NCBI GenBank assembly: GCA_029203185.1
Contig: CP119310.1
Span: 496,001-560,000, forward strand
Reading direction: 5' to 3'
DNA length: 64,000 bases
Source of the DNA: Candidatus Chryseobacterium colombiense
GTDB lineage: Bacteria; Bacteroidota; Bacteroidia; Flavobacteriales; Weeksellaceae
Numbering within the stretch: the stretch's first letter is position 1; each line of letters starts with the position of its first letter. Positions 49,927-60,600 of the stretch are shown piece by piece. Both the position numbers and the translations under genes were made by a program. The notes beneath the pieces are model-generated. The model was not told where the DNA came from. It saw only the letters and a program-made list of their open reading frames with translations, and did not search any database.

Positions 49927-52323
49927 TTACCCGGGAATTAGAGTGGATTGTTTAACAAAATTTTCCAATAATTCAACTGCACGGTCATTTCCGCCAGCAT
50001 TGATTAAGCTCGATTGGACTTCTTTCGCAGCATTTCTGTACGTCGGATTTTCCAATAATTCAAAAACAGTCTGACGAAGCGCCTCTACACGCAGTCTTTT
50101 ATATCGGATGCTGATTCCACAACCTGCTTTTTCAATCAGTTTTGCAATATGAAAATGATCGTAAGCGATTGGTGTAATCAGCATCGGTAATCCGTTGGTA
50201 AATGTATCATTCACGGTATTAAACCCTCCATGACAAATCACGGCATCCATGTGAGGCATTAAAGCTGATTGCGGCACAAAGCTACTCACAATAAAGTTGG
50301 AAGGCCATTCTTCGAAAATATCCGGTGGAGTAGCGGCAATTATTGTTACAGGTTGATTTGCAAATGCAGCAATGACTTTTTCGAAAAATGCTTTTCTTAT
50401 GTCTACTAATAATGTTCCTAATGAAACAAATATTTTGGGTGTTGTTGAGGCGTTTAATCTGTCCCAGTCAAAAGGTGCTGGATTCGGGCGCCCTTTTACT
50501 GGACCCACAAACTTCATGTGAGAAGGAACCTCATCAAAATCTGCAAATTTCTGCGATGTAAAAATCAAATTCAAATGATGAGAATGAATGAAAATTCCCT
50601 CATTTTCAATTCCGACTTCTTTTTGGAGTTGTTTGATTAAATTCTGCTGCCATTCGAAAATTTTCGGGGCACTGTTTTCTGTATCGCCCATCACATCTGG
50701 CGGAACAGGCGTTGTCGTAACACATGGAATATTATTTTTATGGGCAAAAAGTGCTCCTCCGAAAGTGATACAATCATTGACGATAACATCAGGTTGCCAT
50801 TCTTTGGCTAGTGTTTCCAAGCCGGGCATCATGATTTTAGCAAAAGGAACATAGGTTTCTTCCAAAGCCAGTTTCATGACTTCAGGACCTGAACAAGCCG
50901 GGCCGTCATCCTGTCTTTTTAAAATCCTGTCAATTTCTTCCTGATACGGAATTAAATCCTGTTCAGGGTAGAAATAACTTCCTCCTTCAGGAATATGTTT
51001 GTTGTCTAAAGGAGTAATTCCGAACCATTTTACTTCATGACCACGGGCAATTAAGCTTGCTCCAACACTTAGTGTGGGACTAATGTGTCCGAAGAATGGA
51101 GGAACAACAAATAAAAATTTAGACTTGGTTTTTTCCACAGTTGAATTTGAAATGGCATTTTCCAGTAAATTGGCTGCTGTTTGGCTTCCTCCGGCTTCCA
51201 CGAAAGATTCACGAACGATTTCTGCCGCTTTTTTATATTCCGGATTGGTTAAAATATTGTGTACGGCTTCGTTCAAATGATTCGCTTTAAATCGGTTGAA
51301 ATTCAGACGTTCTCCCGCTCCGGTACGTACAACACGTCCCGCAACATGCGACTGGTCATACGCAATCGGAATTACGACCAAAGGCAAACCATTTGATAAC
51401 GTTTCGGAAACCGTATTGTGACCGCCGTGAGAAACAACACCATCTAAATGAGGTAATAATTCTAACTGAGGAACTTGCTGATAGACCATGAAGTTTTCCG
51501 GCCATTGCTCGAAAAGCTGAGGATCTGAAACTAAAACAACCGTTAAATTTTCATCTTTAAAAGCATTCACAACCTTTTGGAAAAACGCTTTTTTATGTTC
51601 ATGGTCGAAAGTCGTTCCGATGCTTACCAAAATCTTCTTTCTTGGATTGCTGTTGAATTTTTCCCAGTCAAAATCAGAAGAAACACGGCGTTCTGTAAGG
51701 ACGGGACCTGTAAATTTATAATTCGACTCAAGATCCATTTCGCCAAAGAAATATTGTGAGGTTAAAACCAGTGTCAGTAAATCCGAACAATCCAGCGCAC
51801 GGTTTTCTTCAACGCCTAATTCCTGTTGCAAAGCGATGATTTGTTTTTCCTCCCATTCATGAACTTTTGGGAGCTCGCTCATAATTTTGATGGCAGCAGG
51901 AGCGGTCACCGTTGTAGCGTAGGGAAAACCTAATTTTTTTGCAGCAATAGAAGCCGCAAACAACTGATGGTCACCAATCACCAAATCGGGTTGATATGCT
52001 TTTAATAAAGGAATAATTCCGTTATAGCAATGCCTGTTTAAAGGAATCAGAACATCTTCGTAAAGGAACTTGATGCTGTCGATTCCATAGACCACTTTTT
52101 TAGAAATAATATCGAGATAATTTTCACTTTCTCTTTTTTCTTCATCCGTCTGGTCGTACTGAATCAATAATAATTCTCCGCCTTCCGGAAGTTTATTTTT
52201 TAAATTCTGGTCAAGACTTATCCAAGCAACCTGATGTCCTCTTTCCAGAAGAGTGGCACCGATGCTTAATGTGGGGTTCACATGACCAGTTAAAGGGGGA
52301 ACTATAAATACAAATTTAGCCAT
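49927..52323 (-). CDS. Fused double GT1 (UGT/MGT-type) glycosyltransferase
   Basis: 798 residues, twice the normal length of one macrolide-type (MGT) GT1 enzyme. Residues 1-395 and 402-798 are each a full GT-B fold: FIVPPLTGHVNPTLSIGATL and FVVPPFFGHISPTLSVGASL open the halves, with the catalytic-type His of the GHxxP turn in both. Donor-side signatures near the ends are SHGGHNTVSETLSNGLPLVV...AYDQ and CHGGFNTVNDTFTNGLPMLI...AYDH. Both look active. The halves end with DQ and DH, and in plant UGTs that last residue biases the enzyme to glucose (Gln) or galactose (His), so two donors are possible. A short linker (EKTKSK) joins the halves. It overlaps the hydrolase gene by 8 bases. Confidence 0.88.
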   Translation of the reverse strand: MAKFVFIVPPLTGHVNPTLSIGATLLERGHQVAWISLDQNLKNKLPEGGELLLIQYDQTDEEKRESENYLDIISKKVVYGIDSIKFLYEDVLIPLNRHCYNGIIPLLKAYQPDLVIGDHQLFAASIAAKKLGFPYATTVTAPAAIKIMSELPKVHEWEEKQIIALQQELGVEENRALDCSDLLTLVLTSQYFFGEMDLESNYKFTGPVLTERRVSSDFDWEKFNSNPRKKILVSIGTTFDHEHKKAFFQKVVNAFKDENLTVVLVSDPQLFEQWPENFMVYQQVPQLELLPHLDGVVSHGGHNTVSETLSNGLPLVVIPIAYDQSHVAGRVVRTGAGERLNFNRFKANHLNEAVHNILTNPEYKKAAEIVRESFVEAGGSQTAANLLENAISNSTVEKTKSKFLFVVPPFFGHISPTLSVGASLIARGHEVKWFGITPLDNKHIPEGGSYFYPEQDLIPYQEEIDRILKRQDDGPACSGPEVMKLALEETYVPFAKIMMPGLETLAKEWQPDVIVNDCITFGGALFAHKNNIPCVTTTPVPPDVMGDTENSAPKIFEWQQNLIKQLQKEVGIENEGIFIHSHHLNLIFTSQKFADFDEVPSHMKFVGPVKGRPNPAPFDWDRLNASTTPKIFVSLGTLLVDIRKAFFEKVIAAFANQPVTIIAATPPDIFEEWPSNFIVSSFVPQSALMPHMDAVICHGGFNTVNDTFTNGLPMLITPIAYDHFHIAKLIEKAGCGISIRYKRLRVEALRQTVFELLENPTYRNAAKEVQSSLINAGGNDRAVELLENFVKQSTLIPG

Positions 52324-53107
52324 GGTTTTGTGATAAGGTTTTTAATGATGTTGATAAAAAATAAGCGATGGTTTCTGCAATTAAAACAGGTTCCTGGATC
52401 GGGATGTTGTGATCTCCGGAAATTAATTTTAATTCGGAATTTCCGATTTGAGTATTCAGCCATTCTCCCGTTGGTCTGCAGTTGGAATCTTCACCATAGA
52501 GCAATAATGCTGAAGCTTTTAATTCGGAAAAACCAGCTTCACTCAGGAAATGTTTTTCTTTAATCATATCCGCTTTAATGGTGGTCTGATTAAATAAAAA
52601 CTCATACATCCTGTGGTTTTTTTCCATTTGTCTTTTGCCTATCTGTACTTTGGTAGTATCGGTAAAATTAGCTACATAATGCTCCAGAAACTCTTTGCTG
52701 TATTCATCTATAATATTTCGGGCTTTTTCGTCCTGCGGATCAGGTGCTTCTATAACAACCAATTGATCAATGCGATTCGGTGCTTTTAAAGCGGTTTTTA
52801 AAGAAATCAATCCTCCAAAACTGTACCCGACAAGATGTGCTTTTTCAATTTCCAAAGCATCCATCAATGCCAAAACATCGGAAGACATATTTTCCAAATC
52901 ATAGCCGTCGAGAAAACGCTCGCTCATCCCATGACTTTTCAAATCGTACATCACCACGTGGAAATGTTTTGCCAGAATCGGGGCAATATTAAAATAATAA
53001 ATAGACAGGTTGCTGAACATACCGTGAATAAGCACCACAGTTTGTTCAGCCCCTTTGTTGAGTTCCTGAATATGAACTTTTTTATCATTAACAGAGATTA
53101 TTGGCAT
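52316..53107 (-). CDS. Alpha/beta hydrolase, possible thioesterase
   Basis: 263 residues. VVLIHGMFSNLSIYYF gives the oxyanion-hole HG, HLVGYSFGGLISLK the nucleophile elbow (G-x-S-x-G with Ser near residue 98), LLYGEDSNCRP the acid and SGDHNIPIQEP the catalytic His. The overall pattern is that of haloperoxidase/esterase-like hydrolases. In a synthase operon with a free ACP it could release or edit the acyl chain (type II thioesterase role), or take part in transesterification; the sequence does not settle this. It overlaps the ACP gene by 10 bases and the glycosyltransferase gene by 8. Confidence 0.82.
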   Translation of the reverse strand: MPIISVNDKKVHIQELNKGAEQTVVLIHGMFSNLSIYYFNIAPILAKHFHVVMYDLKSHGMSERFLDGYDLENMSSDVLALMDALEIEKAHLVGYSFGGLISLKTALKAPNRIDQLVVIEAPDPQDEKARNIIDEYSKEFLEHYVANFTDTTKVQIGKRQMEKNHRMYEFLFNQTTIKADMIKEKHFLSEAGFSELKASALLLYGEDSNCRPTGEWLNTQIGNSELKLISGDHNIPIQEPVLIAETIAYFLSTSLKTLSQNHG

Positions 53108-53397
53108 TCGTAGATATAATTGATAATCATACTTAAATCAAGGTTAATCAGCTCATCCAGATCCATGGAAGACAACCATCCCGTGAAATCGATCTGATCT
53201 CCAAAATGGGCTTTTATTTTTTCTGAAAAAGAAACGATTTCAATGCTGTCCATTTCCAGGTCTTTCGTGAACGAACTTTCCGGCGTAATGTCCATTTCCT
53301 CTACAAATTCTTCGCCGATAACTTCTGTGATAAAACCTTTTAAAAGGGTAAATAATTCTTCGTGATTTAATTTTGCTGTAGTGTTTATAGTGTCCAT
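53098..53397 (-). CDS. Free acyl carrier protein
   Basis: 99 residues, four-helix carrier. The phosphopantetheine site is Ser51 in KDLEMDSIEIVSF. The N-terminal extension of about 15 residues before the first helix is longer than in AcpP. It carries acyl chains on a thiol arm put on by a phosphopantetheinyl transferase, which is fused to the synthase encoded just upstream. The synthase stop lies 13 bases inside this gene. It may serve the two PapA-like acyltransferases as acyl donor. Confidence 0.9.
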   Translation of the reverse strand: MDTINTTAKLNHEELFTLLKGFITEVIGEEFVEEMDITPESSFTKDLEMDSIEIVSFSEKIKAHFGDQIDFTGWLSSMDLDELINLDLSMIINYIYECQ

Positions 53398-56300
53398 CCT
53401 ATGATATAATTTTTATGTTTAATAGTTTTTATTTCTGTTTGGTTGATCCATAAAGAATCTTCTGTAATTTTTTCGACTTCGAAATTTTTCGGGTTTCCTT
53501 TCAGTCCTGTTCCAACGAATTTTCCGTAGGCTTCTTTGGCTACCCAGAATCTGGTAGTCCATTCTGCCTGATCTTTTCCTTCTAATAATGCTAATTCATT
53601 ATTTGTAAAGACCAGATCGTAGAATCCTGGGCTTCGTTCTTCCATGATTTCCATATCAATTCCAACTGGCTTTCCGCTTTTTGCAATTCCGACAGCATCT
53701 TTTCCTTTATGTGCCAGAGAAATGTGAATGTCTTTTGTTGAATCTCCAATTAAATAAGGCTTACCGACCTCATCTTTCCCAACTTCAAAAGTGATAGGGA
53801 AGCAAGGGTGATTTTTTTCTTTTTTAAGAAGGTTTCTCACCGCATCTTTCACTGCAACCCGGCTTACCATATAGCTTTTTCTCTTGTTGGGAAGCAATGT
53901 TTGATGGTGCTGCTTTTCGGTCTGATTGAAATATCTTTTCAGAATAAAATCCCAAGATGCCACCCTTGAATACGCCTGATGAAAGAAAAATATGTCAGGA
54001 GCAATTTCTTCTGAAAGACGGTTGTGTAAAGGCGACATTGAAACATTCCATAGGGCTGCATCGATTTCCAGACGACGGTTTTGCCAGCCTGAAATTTTAC
54101 ACCAGGTTTTTCCGTTTTTGGTTAAAAGAATATCTCCGATTGCAAATTCATCGTTCATTTCGGTCAGGCTGCACGTACATTCAAAAAGACCATCCTGATC
54201 CTGTAAATCTCCGAAAAATTCAATGTCTTTGATTTTTACAGGAAAAGCTATTCTGTCTTTTGTTAAGGTTAATTGAAGCCAAAGCCCGAATAATTGTCCT
54301 GCATTATCCAACAACGAACCTTTTCCGCCATTTCCTTTTATTTTTCCGATAATTCCTTTCGTTCCGACCTTTGAAACTTCCGTAATTCCCTGGTATTTTT
54401 CACCGTGGAACATGTGCATCTCGTAGATTTCTTCGGGAGTTCTTTCGATAGGCAGTAGATCTCCAATAGAAAGATTGAAAGTTGGATTAGGTCTTGTTAT
54501 TGAAGTTAATAGAACTTCAGCATTGGCAAAATTTTCGATATCTAAATAAGCATGGTTTTCCGATTTCCATTCACCTTTTACAGTTTTCTCGAAGGGTTTT
54601 GCCACATTCATCCATTGAAAAACGCTTACGTTCATGATTTTATGAACCTGGCTTCCTTCGATTTCCTGCTGTGCAATTTCAGCTAACTGTTCGAAAATCA
54701 TGGTCATCGGAATCACAGGTTCCATATCGGCAACTTCTGTCCAGCCTTTTGGCTGTCTCAACAAGCTGTGGTCGATGAGGTAAGGGTGAGTTTCCAGTGT
54801 TACGTATAATGTCTTTTCAAAATTCCTGCTTACTGGAGTCTGAACTTTTGGTAACACAACATTCGGAATCGAAACTTTCGGACGATCCTGGAATAAGGTT
54901 AAAACTTCCTCCTGCATTTTGATCATATCCGAAATGTTATCCTGGAATGCCTGAACAAGAGGATGTCCTGATTTTGCAACCGTTGCAGTGACTTTGTGCT
55001 TCGGTGTATCAATCGATTTTGATAAATGTTGAATCTCTTTAAAATTACGGATAATCGGTGAGCCTAATTCCAGCTTCATTCCTTTTCCGGATGATTTTTT
55101 TGTTGGAGTCTGGATCTCTAAAAAGTCCGGTGCAACTGTTTTTCCTTCTACGAATAACGCTGCAACCACTCTTTGAAACTGAGCCAGCGCAGAGCGTGTT
55201 GCAACACTGGAAGCAATGGTGCTGAAAGCTTTTCCTTTTAGGGTATCATCGATAAATCCGATTAATCCACCGGTTCCGACCTGGATGAAAAATCTTGCGC
55301 CTTCTTCATATAATTTGTCTATCAGTTCACGGAAACGAACGGGTTCAACAAGGTGTTCTGCGCTTAGTTTTCGTATAGATTCCTGATCAGAAGGATACGG
55401 TTCCAATGTTGTTGCCGACCACAACGGAATTTTCGTTTTCTGAAACTGTGCCTTTTCCATCCCCGCCAAAATCACGTCCAATTTATCTGCAATAAAAGGT
55501 GAGTGGAATCCTGACTGGAACGGCAATATCTGATGAAAGATCTGTTTTGATTTTAAAACAGGAACCAATTCATCCAGAGCCGAATTACTTCCGCAAAGAA
55601 TTACCTGATTCGGGCAATTATCATTGGATATATAAACGTTCGGAATTGCTGAAATAATAGGTTTTATGGTTTCAATACCAGCTCCGATAGCGATGAATTT
55701 AGAATCTTTTAATTCAAAAGTTTCAGGATTTAAAACATCAATTAAAGCTTTTACAGAATTCACTTCTGCTAATTCAGAAGAGTAGCCAGCCAACCATTCT
55801 CCTAGACTGTGACCTGCATTCATATCAGGAATAATTCCCAGTTTTTTTAATGAATTATCCAGAATACTGCAGGTATTGAAAATATTTAAAGCATCATTCA
55901 ATAGTCCTTCGCCTTCCGTCTCAATCGGTGCATTGATGTTGAAATAGCGGCTTACACTTTCTACTTCGCCTTTTGCCAATCCGTCTAATCCTGGAAAGAC
56001 AAAAGCTACTTTTTCTCCGTTTTGTAACAGGGGAGTGTTGGTATACCAAATATCCTGTTTATTTCTCCACGGATTATTTTTAGCAACTATTTTTATTGCT
56101 TTTTCAATTCTCGCCGGAGTTGGTTCGAAAATCGCTACACGGAAATTTCCTTCACCAACTGCTGTTTCATTATTTTGTAAAGCCGTTAATAATTCTTCAT
56201 GCGTGGGTCTTGCTAAGATTAAAACTTTATCTTTTTTAGGCATATCATATCCTTCCAAAACCACATGAGCATTGATTCCTCCAAACCCGAAAGCATTGAC

Positions 56301-57620
56301 TGCAGCAACTTTCGGTAAACCTGTTTTCGACCAGTTTTTCGCTTCCTGAATAGGTTCAAATCTTGTTTTCTGCATTTCAGAAGTCGGATTTTCGCAATAT
56401 AAAGTCGGAGGCAATGTATCGTGATGCAAAGCCAGACAGGTTTTAATTAAACCGGCAATTCCCGCGGCGGGCATCGCATGACCGATATTCGATTTTACTG
56501 AACCGATTCCTGCTATTTTAGCACCTTCTTCTTTTCCGAAAAACTGAGCTAAAGTCTGCAATTCCGTCTTGTCGCCAAGCGGAGTTCCTGTTCCGTGAGC
56601 TTCCAGATAACCGATTTGATTTTCATCCAGCTCCGCATTTTCCCAAGCCTGTTGTAAAGCTTTCAATTGGCCTTTTACAGAAGGGCTCATTACGCTTGTT
56701 CCGTTGCCATCACTGCTGATTCCGACCCCTTTTATGGCCGCGTAAATTTTATCCTGATCACGAACGGCATCTTCCAATCTTTTTAAGACTACAAATCCGC
56801 AACCTTCACCAATCAATAAACCATCGGCATCACAGCTGAAAGGCTTAATTTGCTGTTGATGAGATAAAGCCCCCAACTGAGCAAAAATACTCCAGAACGC
56901 AGCGTTTTGCCCGGTATGAACCCCTCCCGCGATCATGATGTCTGAACGACCTCTTTGAAGTTCCTGAATAGCGTGATCAACAGCTAACAGAGCACTTGCA
57001 CAAGCTGCATCTACGGTAAAAGCTGCACCACCTAAATTAAACCGGTTCGCCACTAAAGATGCAACCAGATTGGGAATTAATCCCATCGCGGTGTCGGCTG
57101 CAAAACGTCCTTTCCTTTCCTGAAAAGCATGTTTTACTTTTTCAATATCGGCAGAAGATACTTCGGGGAGCAATTCCTTTAATAAAGAAGATATCTGTTC
57201 TCCGGTTCTTACGATTTCAATAGCACGGGTTGCGCCCGGTCCTGTATAATTTCCTTTCCCAATGATAATTCCTGTTTTTTCCAAAGAGATATTCTTCTTG
57301 AAAATTCCGGCATCGTCTAAGGCTTTCTGAACCAAATCCAATGTTAATAAATGATCGGGTTCTGTTCCTTCAACTGCCAATGGTAAAATTCCGAAAGCAG
57401 TTGGATCAAATTCATAATCAGGGATGAATCCACCGCGTTGGCAATAAAAACGATCCACCGGATTGGTGCTGTCACTGAAATGAACAGGATCTATTCGGTC
57501 GGCAGGAGCTAATTGGGTAGAATCTACTTTATTGACGATATTCTGCCAAAAAGTTTGGGCATCCTGCGCCCCGGGAAAAACGCAGGATAAACCAATTACT
57601 GCAACATCTGTTTTTTTCAT
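53385..57620 (-). CDS. Multidomain PKS/PUFA-synthase-like protein: KS-AT-DH-PPTase
   Basis: 1411 residues. Domains: KS about 1-450 (Cys207 in VDAACASALLAV, EAHGTGTPLGD, and NIGHAMPAAGIAG); AT-like about 520-830 (Ser605 in GHSLGEW, SGFHSPF) in which the usual GQGSQ start reads GLDGL and the malonyl-type Arg after the Ser motif is missing; a helical linker with QDNISDMIKMQEEVLTLFQ near 900; a double-hotdog dehydratase about 930-1180 (His951 in LIDHSLL, Asp1105 in LLDNAGQ); and a Sfp-type phosphopantetheinyl transferase about 1250-1411 (VGIDMEIMEE near 1320, FWVAKEAYGK near 1360). This joins functions that are separate in PUFA synthases (PfaC-like and PfaE-like). It follows the first synthase gene by 21 bases. 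Confidence 0.88.
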   Translation of the reverse strand: MKKTDVAVIGLSCVFPGAQDAQTFWQNIVNKVDSTQLAPADRIDPVHFSDSTNPVDRFYCQRGGFIPDYEFDPTAFGILPLAVEGTEPDHLLTLDLVQKALDDAGIFKKNISLEKTGIIIGKGNYTGPGATRAIEIVRTGEQISSLLKELLPEVSSADIEKVKHAFQERKGRFAADTAMGLIPNLVASLVANRFNLGGAAFTVDAACASALLAVDHAIQELQRGRSDIMIAGGVHTGQNAAFWSIFAQLGALSHQQQIKPFSCDADGLLIGEGCGFVVLKRLEDAVRDQDKIYAAIKGVGISSDGNGTSVMSPSVKGQLKALQQAWENAELDENQIGYLEAHGTGTPLGDKTELQTLAQFFGKEEGAKIAGIGSVKSNIGHAMPAAGIAGLIKTCLALHHDTLPPTLYCENPTSEMQKTRFEPIQEAKNWSKTGLPKVAAVNAFGFGGINAHVVLEGYDMPKKDKVLILARPTHEELLTALQNNETAVGEGNFRVAIFEPTPARIEKAIKIVAKNNPWRNKQDIWYTNTPLLQNGEKVAFVFPGLDGLAKGEVESVSRYFNINAPIETEGEGLLNDALNIFNTCSILDNSLKKLGIIPDMNAGHSLGEWLAGYSSELAEVNSVKALIDVLNPETFELKDSKFIAIGAGIETIKPIISAIPNVYISNDNCPNQVILCGSNSALDELVPVLKSKQIFHQILPFQSGFHSPFIADKLDVILAGMEKAQFQKTKIPLWSATTLEPYPSDQESIRKLSAEHLVEPVRFRELIDKLYEEGARFFIQVGTGGLIGFIDDTLKGKAFSTIASSVATRSALAQFQRVVAALFVEGKTVAPDFLEIQTPTKKSSGKGMKLELGSPIIRNFKEIQHLSKSIDTPKHKVTATVAKSGHPLVQAFQDNISDMIKMQEEVLTLFQDRPKVSIPNVVLPKVQTPVSRNFEKTLYVTLETHPYLIDHSLLRQPKGWTEVADMEPVIPMTMIFEQLAEIAQQEIEGSQVHKIMNVSVFQWMNVAKPFEKTVKGEWKSENHAYLDIENFANAEVLLTSITRPNPTFNLSIGDLLPIERTPEEIYEMHMFHGEKYQGITEVSKVGTKGIIGKIKGNGGKGSLLDNAGQLFGLWLQLTLTKDRIAFPVKIKDIEFFGDLQDQDGLFECTCSLTEMNDEFAIGDILLTKNGKTWCKISGWQNRRLEIDAALWNVSMSPLHNRLSEEIAPDIFFFHQAYSRVASWDFILKRYFNQTEKQHHQTLLPNKRKSYMVSRVAVKDAVRNLLKKEKNHPCFPITFEVGKDEVGKPYLIGDSTKDIHISLAHKGKDAVGIAKSGKPVGIDMEIMEERSPGFYDLVFTNNELALLEGKDQAEWTTRFWVAKEAYGKFVGTGLKGNPKNFEVEKITEDSLWINQTEIKTIKHKNYIIGWTL

Positions 57621-57641
57621 ACATTCAATTTAAAACAGAGA

Positions 57642-60600
57642 TTACCAGTTACTTCCAGACATGATTAATACCTGACTTTCAGTCCCGTATTTTATTTCGT
57701 TTAAGAAAATTTCTTTCCCTTGATCCAATGGAATTAAAGAAATACCTCTTCTTTCATATTCTGTTTCCAAAGTTGAGGAGACCATTCCTGCTCCTTTCCA
57801 CGGACCCCAGTTGATGGAAATTACTTTTCCTTTTAATTTTTTATTTAAAGCATTCGCGTAATCATCCAAAACAGAGTTTGCGGCTGCATAGTCGGTTTGT
57901 CCTTTATTTCCATATACCGAAGCGATGCTTGAAAACAATACCACAAACTGACAATCTGTACGAAGCTGCTCTGCCAATACACGAAGCGGTTTTACCTTTG
58001 TATCGAACACTCGTCCGAAAGAGCTTGTTGTTTTTTGCTTGAATAGTTTGTCTTCCAACAATCCTGCACCATGAATAACACCGTCTAAACGGTTGTATTT
58101 TTCATAAATGCTGTTGATTAATTCAGACAAACCATTTTCATCACAAAGATCTAATGATTGATAAACAATGGTGTTTCCCAATTGCTCCATATCTCGGATT
58201 GTGCGAAGAATCTGATTGTTTTTATAAACTTTTATGGTTTCTTTTTCAATCTCAGAAGGTGAAGTAAATGTTCCGGATTTGATAAGGTAGGCTCTTATTT
58301 CTTCCTTGGTTTTAAATGCTTCCAGTTCACTATTTGCCGCCTGATTTCTCGGGTCTGCAGATCTTCCGATCAAGACATAAGTACAAGGATAGGTCTGTGA
58401 CATGTGCTTTACCAATTCGGAAGTGATTCCCTGTGCGCCGCCAAGAACCAGAACGACAGAATCCTTATCCAACTGAATTTGAGCTTCACTTAAACCTGTT
58501 GACAAAGGAGATGGAATGATATCCACCTTATGTCTTTTGTCATTTTTATAGATCACTTCTGCAGGTTTATCTTTCGTTAAAATTTCTTTTAATGCAATTT
58601 CTGCAATCTGTTCGATCTGTTGGGGTGAAGTCAGACTGATCAATCTGCAATTCGTTTGTTCAAACTCACGTGCTAAACTTTTGAAAAGTCCCGGATGTCC
58701 CTTATAATGGCGCAAAAGAGTAGTGTCCGTCAATTCCTGAACGTGAGCCGGAATATCGGAAATCAGATAAATCCATTTTGCTTTATCAAGATCCATTTTT
58801 TTGATTAAATCAACGTGATCAATGATGTTGTGATTTGCGGAAGATGAGAATAAATCAAGGATAATTAACCCGTCAAAATCTGTTAAATCTTTATCAGAAT
58901 CAATTAATTCTGCAACCGCACCATATTTTTCAAGCTCATTTTTAATTGCTAATGTCTGATCGCTGTCATTTTGAGTAATGGCAAAACGTTTTCCCTGGAG
59001 GATTTCTGTGTTTTCACTTAAAGAAATATCAGTCGGAGTCAAATCAAAACGTAGACGTGATAATGCACTTTTTTCTGGTTCAGAAGTTGCATTTTCACTC
59101 ATTTCGTGAATCCAGGAAGCTAATCCGTTTAGTGTTTTAATTGCTGCTAATTTTTCCATTATGTCATCTGCCTGTTCCATATTGCCGCCAAAACCGATTT
59201 TTGTTTTAAGTTCACCGATAATTTCCATTCTTTTGATGGAATCGATGCTTAAATCTGCTTCCAAATCAAGGTCTAAACCTAACATTTCTTTTGGATAGCC
59301 CGTTTTGTCACTTACAATATTTAAAATAGCGGTCTGAAGTTCTTCAAGAGAAAATCCTACCTTATTTTGAAGAGTCGAAGCCTGAGTCTCTACAATTTCA
59401 ACTTTTTCTGTTGTGTTTGATGCTCCGGAATATTCTGTTAACCAGGAAACTAACCCGTTTAATGTTTTGATTCCGGCTAATTGTTCCATAATGGTATCTT
59501 CATTCGCCGTGTTGGAAGAAAAAGAACCCAGTTCGGCTTTCAAAGTTCCGATGATTTCCACTCTTTTGATGGAATCGATACTCAAATCTGCTTCCAGGTC
59601 CATTTCCATACCCAACATTTCATGAGGATAACCTGTTTTATCGCTTACAACCTGGAGTAACAATGTTTTAATATCCTTTGTCGGAGTCTGTTTCGCAGGA
59701 ATAGTAATTGCTATTTGTGTTTCGTCGGTTGATGTTGTAGAAACTACCGGAGCAGGGATATTCTGAGTCGGAATATTTTGAACCGGAGCTTGATAAACCG
59801 GGGCCTGATAAACCTGAGGATTTTGTCCTAGGAACGAAAGCATCACATCGCGTTGCGCCTGAATCATCATTTTCATGCTGTTTAAGTATTCCTGCAACAT
59901 GCGTTCCGTATTCGTCTGGTTTTCAGCTACCGGAGTTTGTGTATTATTAGTGAAATTGTTCATTTGAAGTGGATTTATGATGGGTAATGCACCATTCGCA
60001 GGGAGTGAACCTGTCGTTGGATGAGCTGCTTGTCCGTTTACACGCCAGATGGCAGGACTTTTTTTATACAGTTCGGGCTGGTCGATTTGAATGGATTTTG
60101 CATTTCGACCGTCGAAAAGTTTAGCGATATTAAAGCTTCTTCCTGTTCCCAGATATTGAGCAAGTGTTGAAAGAAGATGCGTCAATTTGTTGGTGTTATT
60201 ATCTTCAACAAACAAAGTCAATTGGTCTTTTTCAAGGCATGATTTTGTCAATCCTGTCAATACTTTTCCTGGTCCAACTTCGATGAATATTCTTGCACCG
60301 TCATTGTACATCGCTTGGAGCTCTTCCACGAATCTTACAGGCTGTACCAAATGGTCTGTTAATCTTTCTTTGATTTCAGAAACATTTGTTGGATAGATTT
60401 CTGCCGTCGTATTCGACCAAACCGGAATTTGCATCTCGTGAAAAGGAACATTCTCTAAAACTGTTTGATATAAACCTTTAGATTTCGTCAATAACGGACT
60501 GTGGAATGCACAGGCAACTTCCAGCTTTTTCGCTGAAATTCTTTCCTGTTTTAAGACTTCCATTAATTTGTTGATAGCTTCCGTACTTCCAGCCACCACA

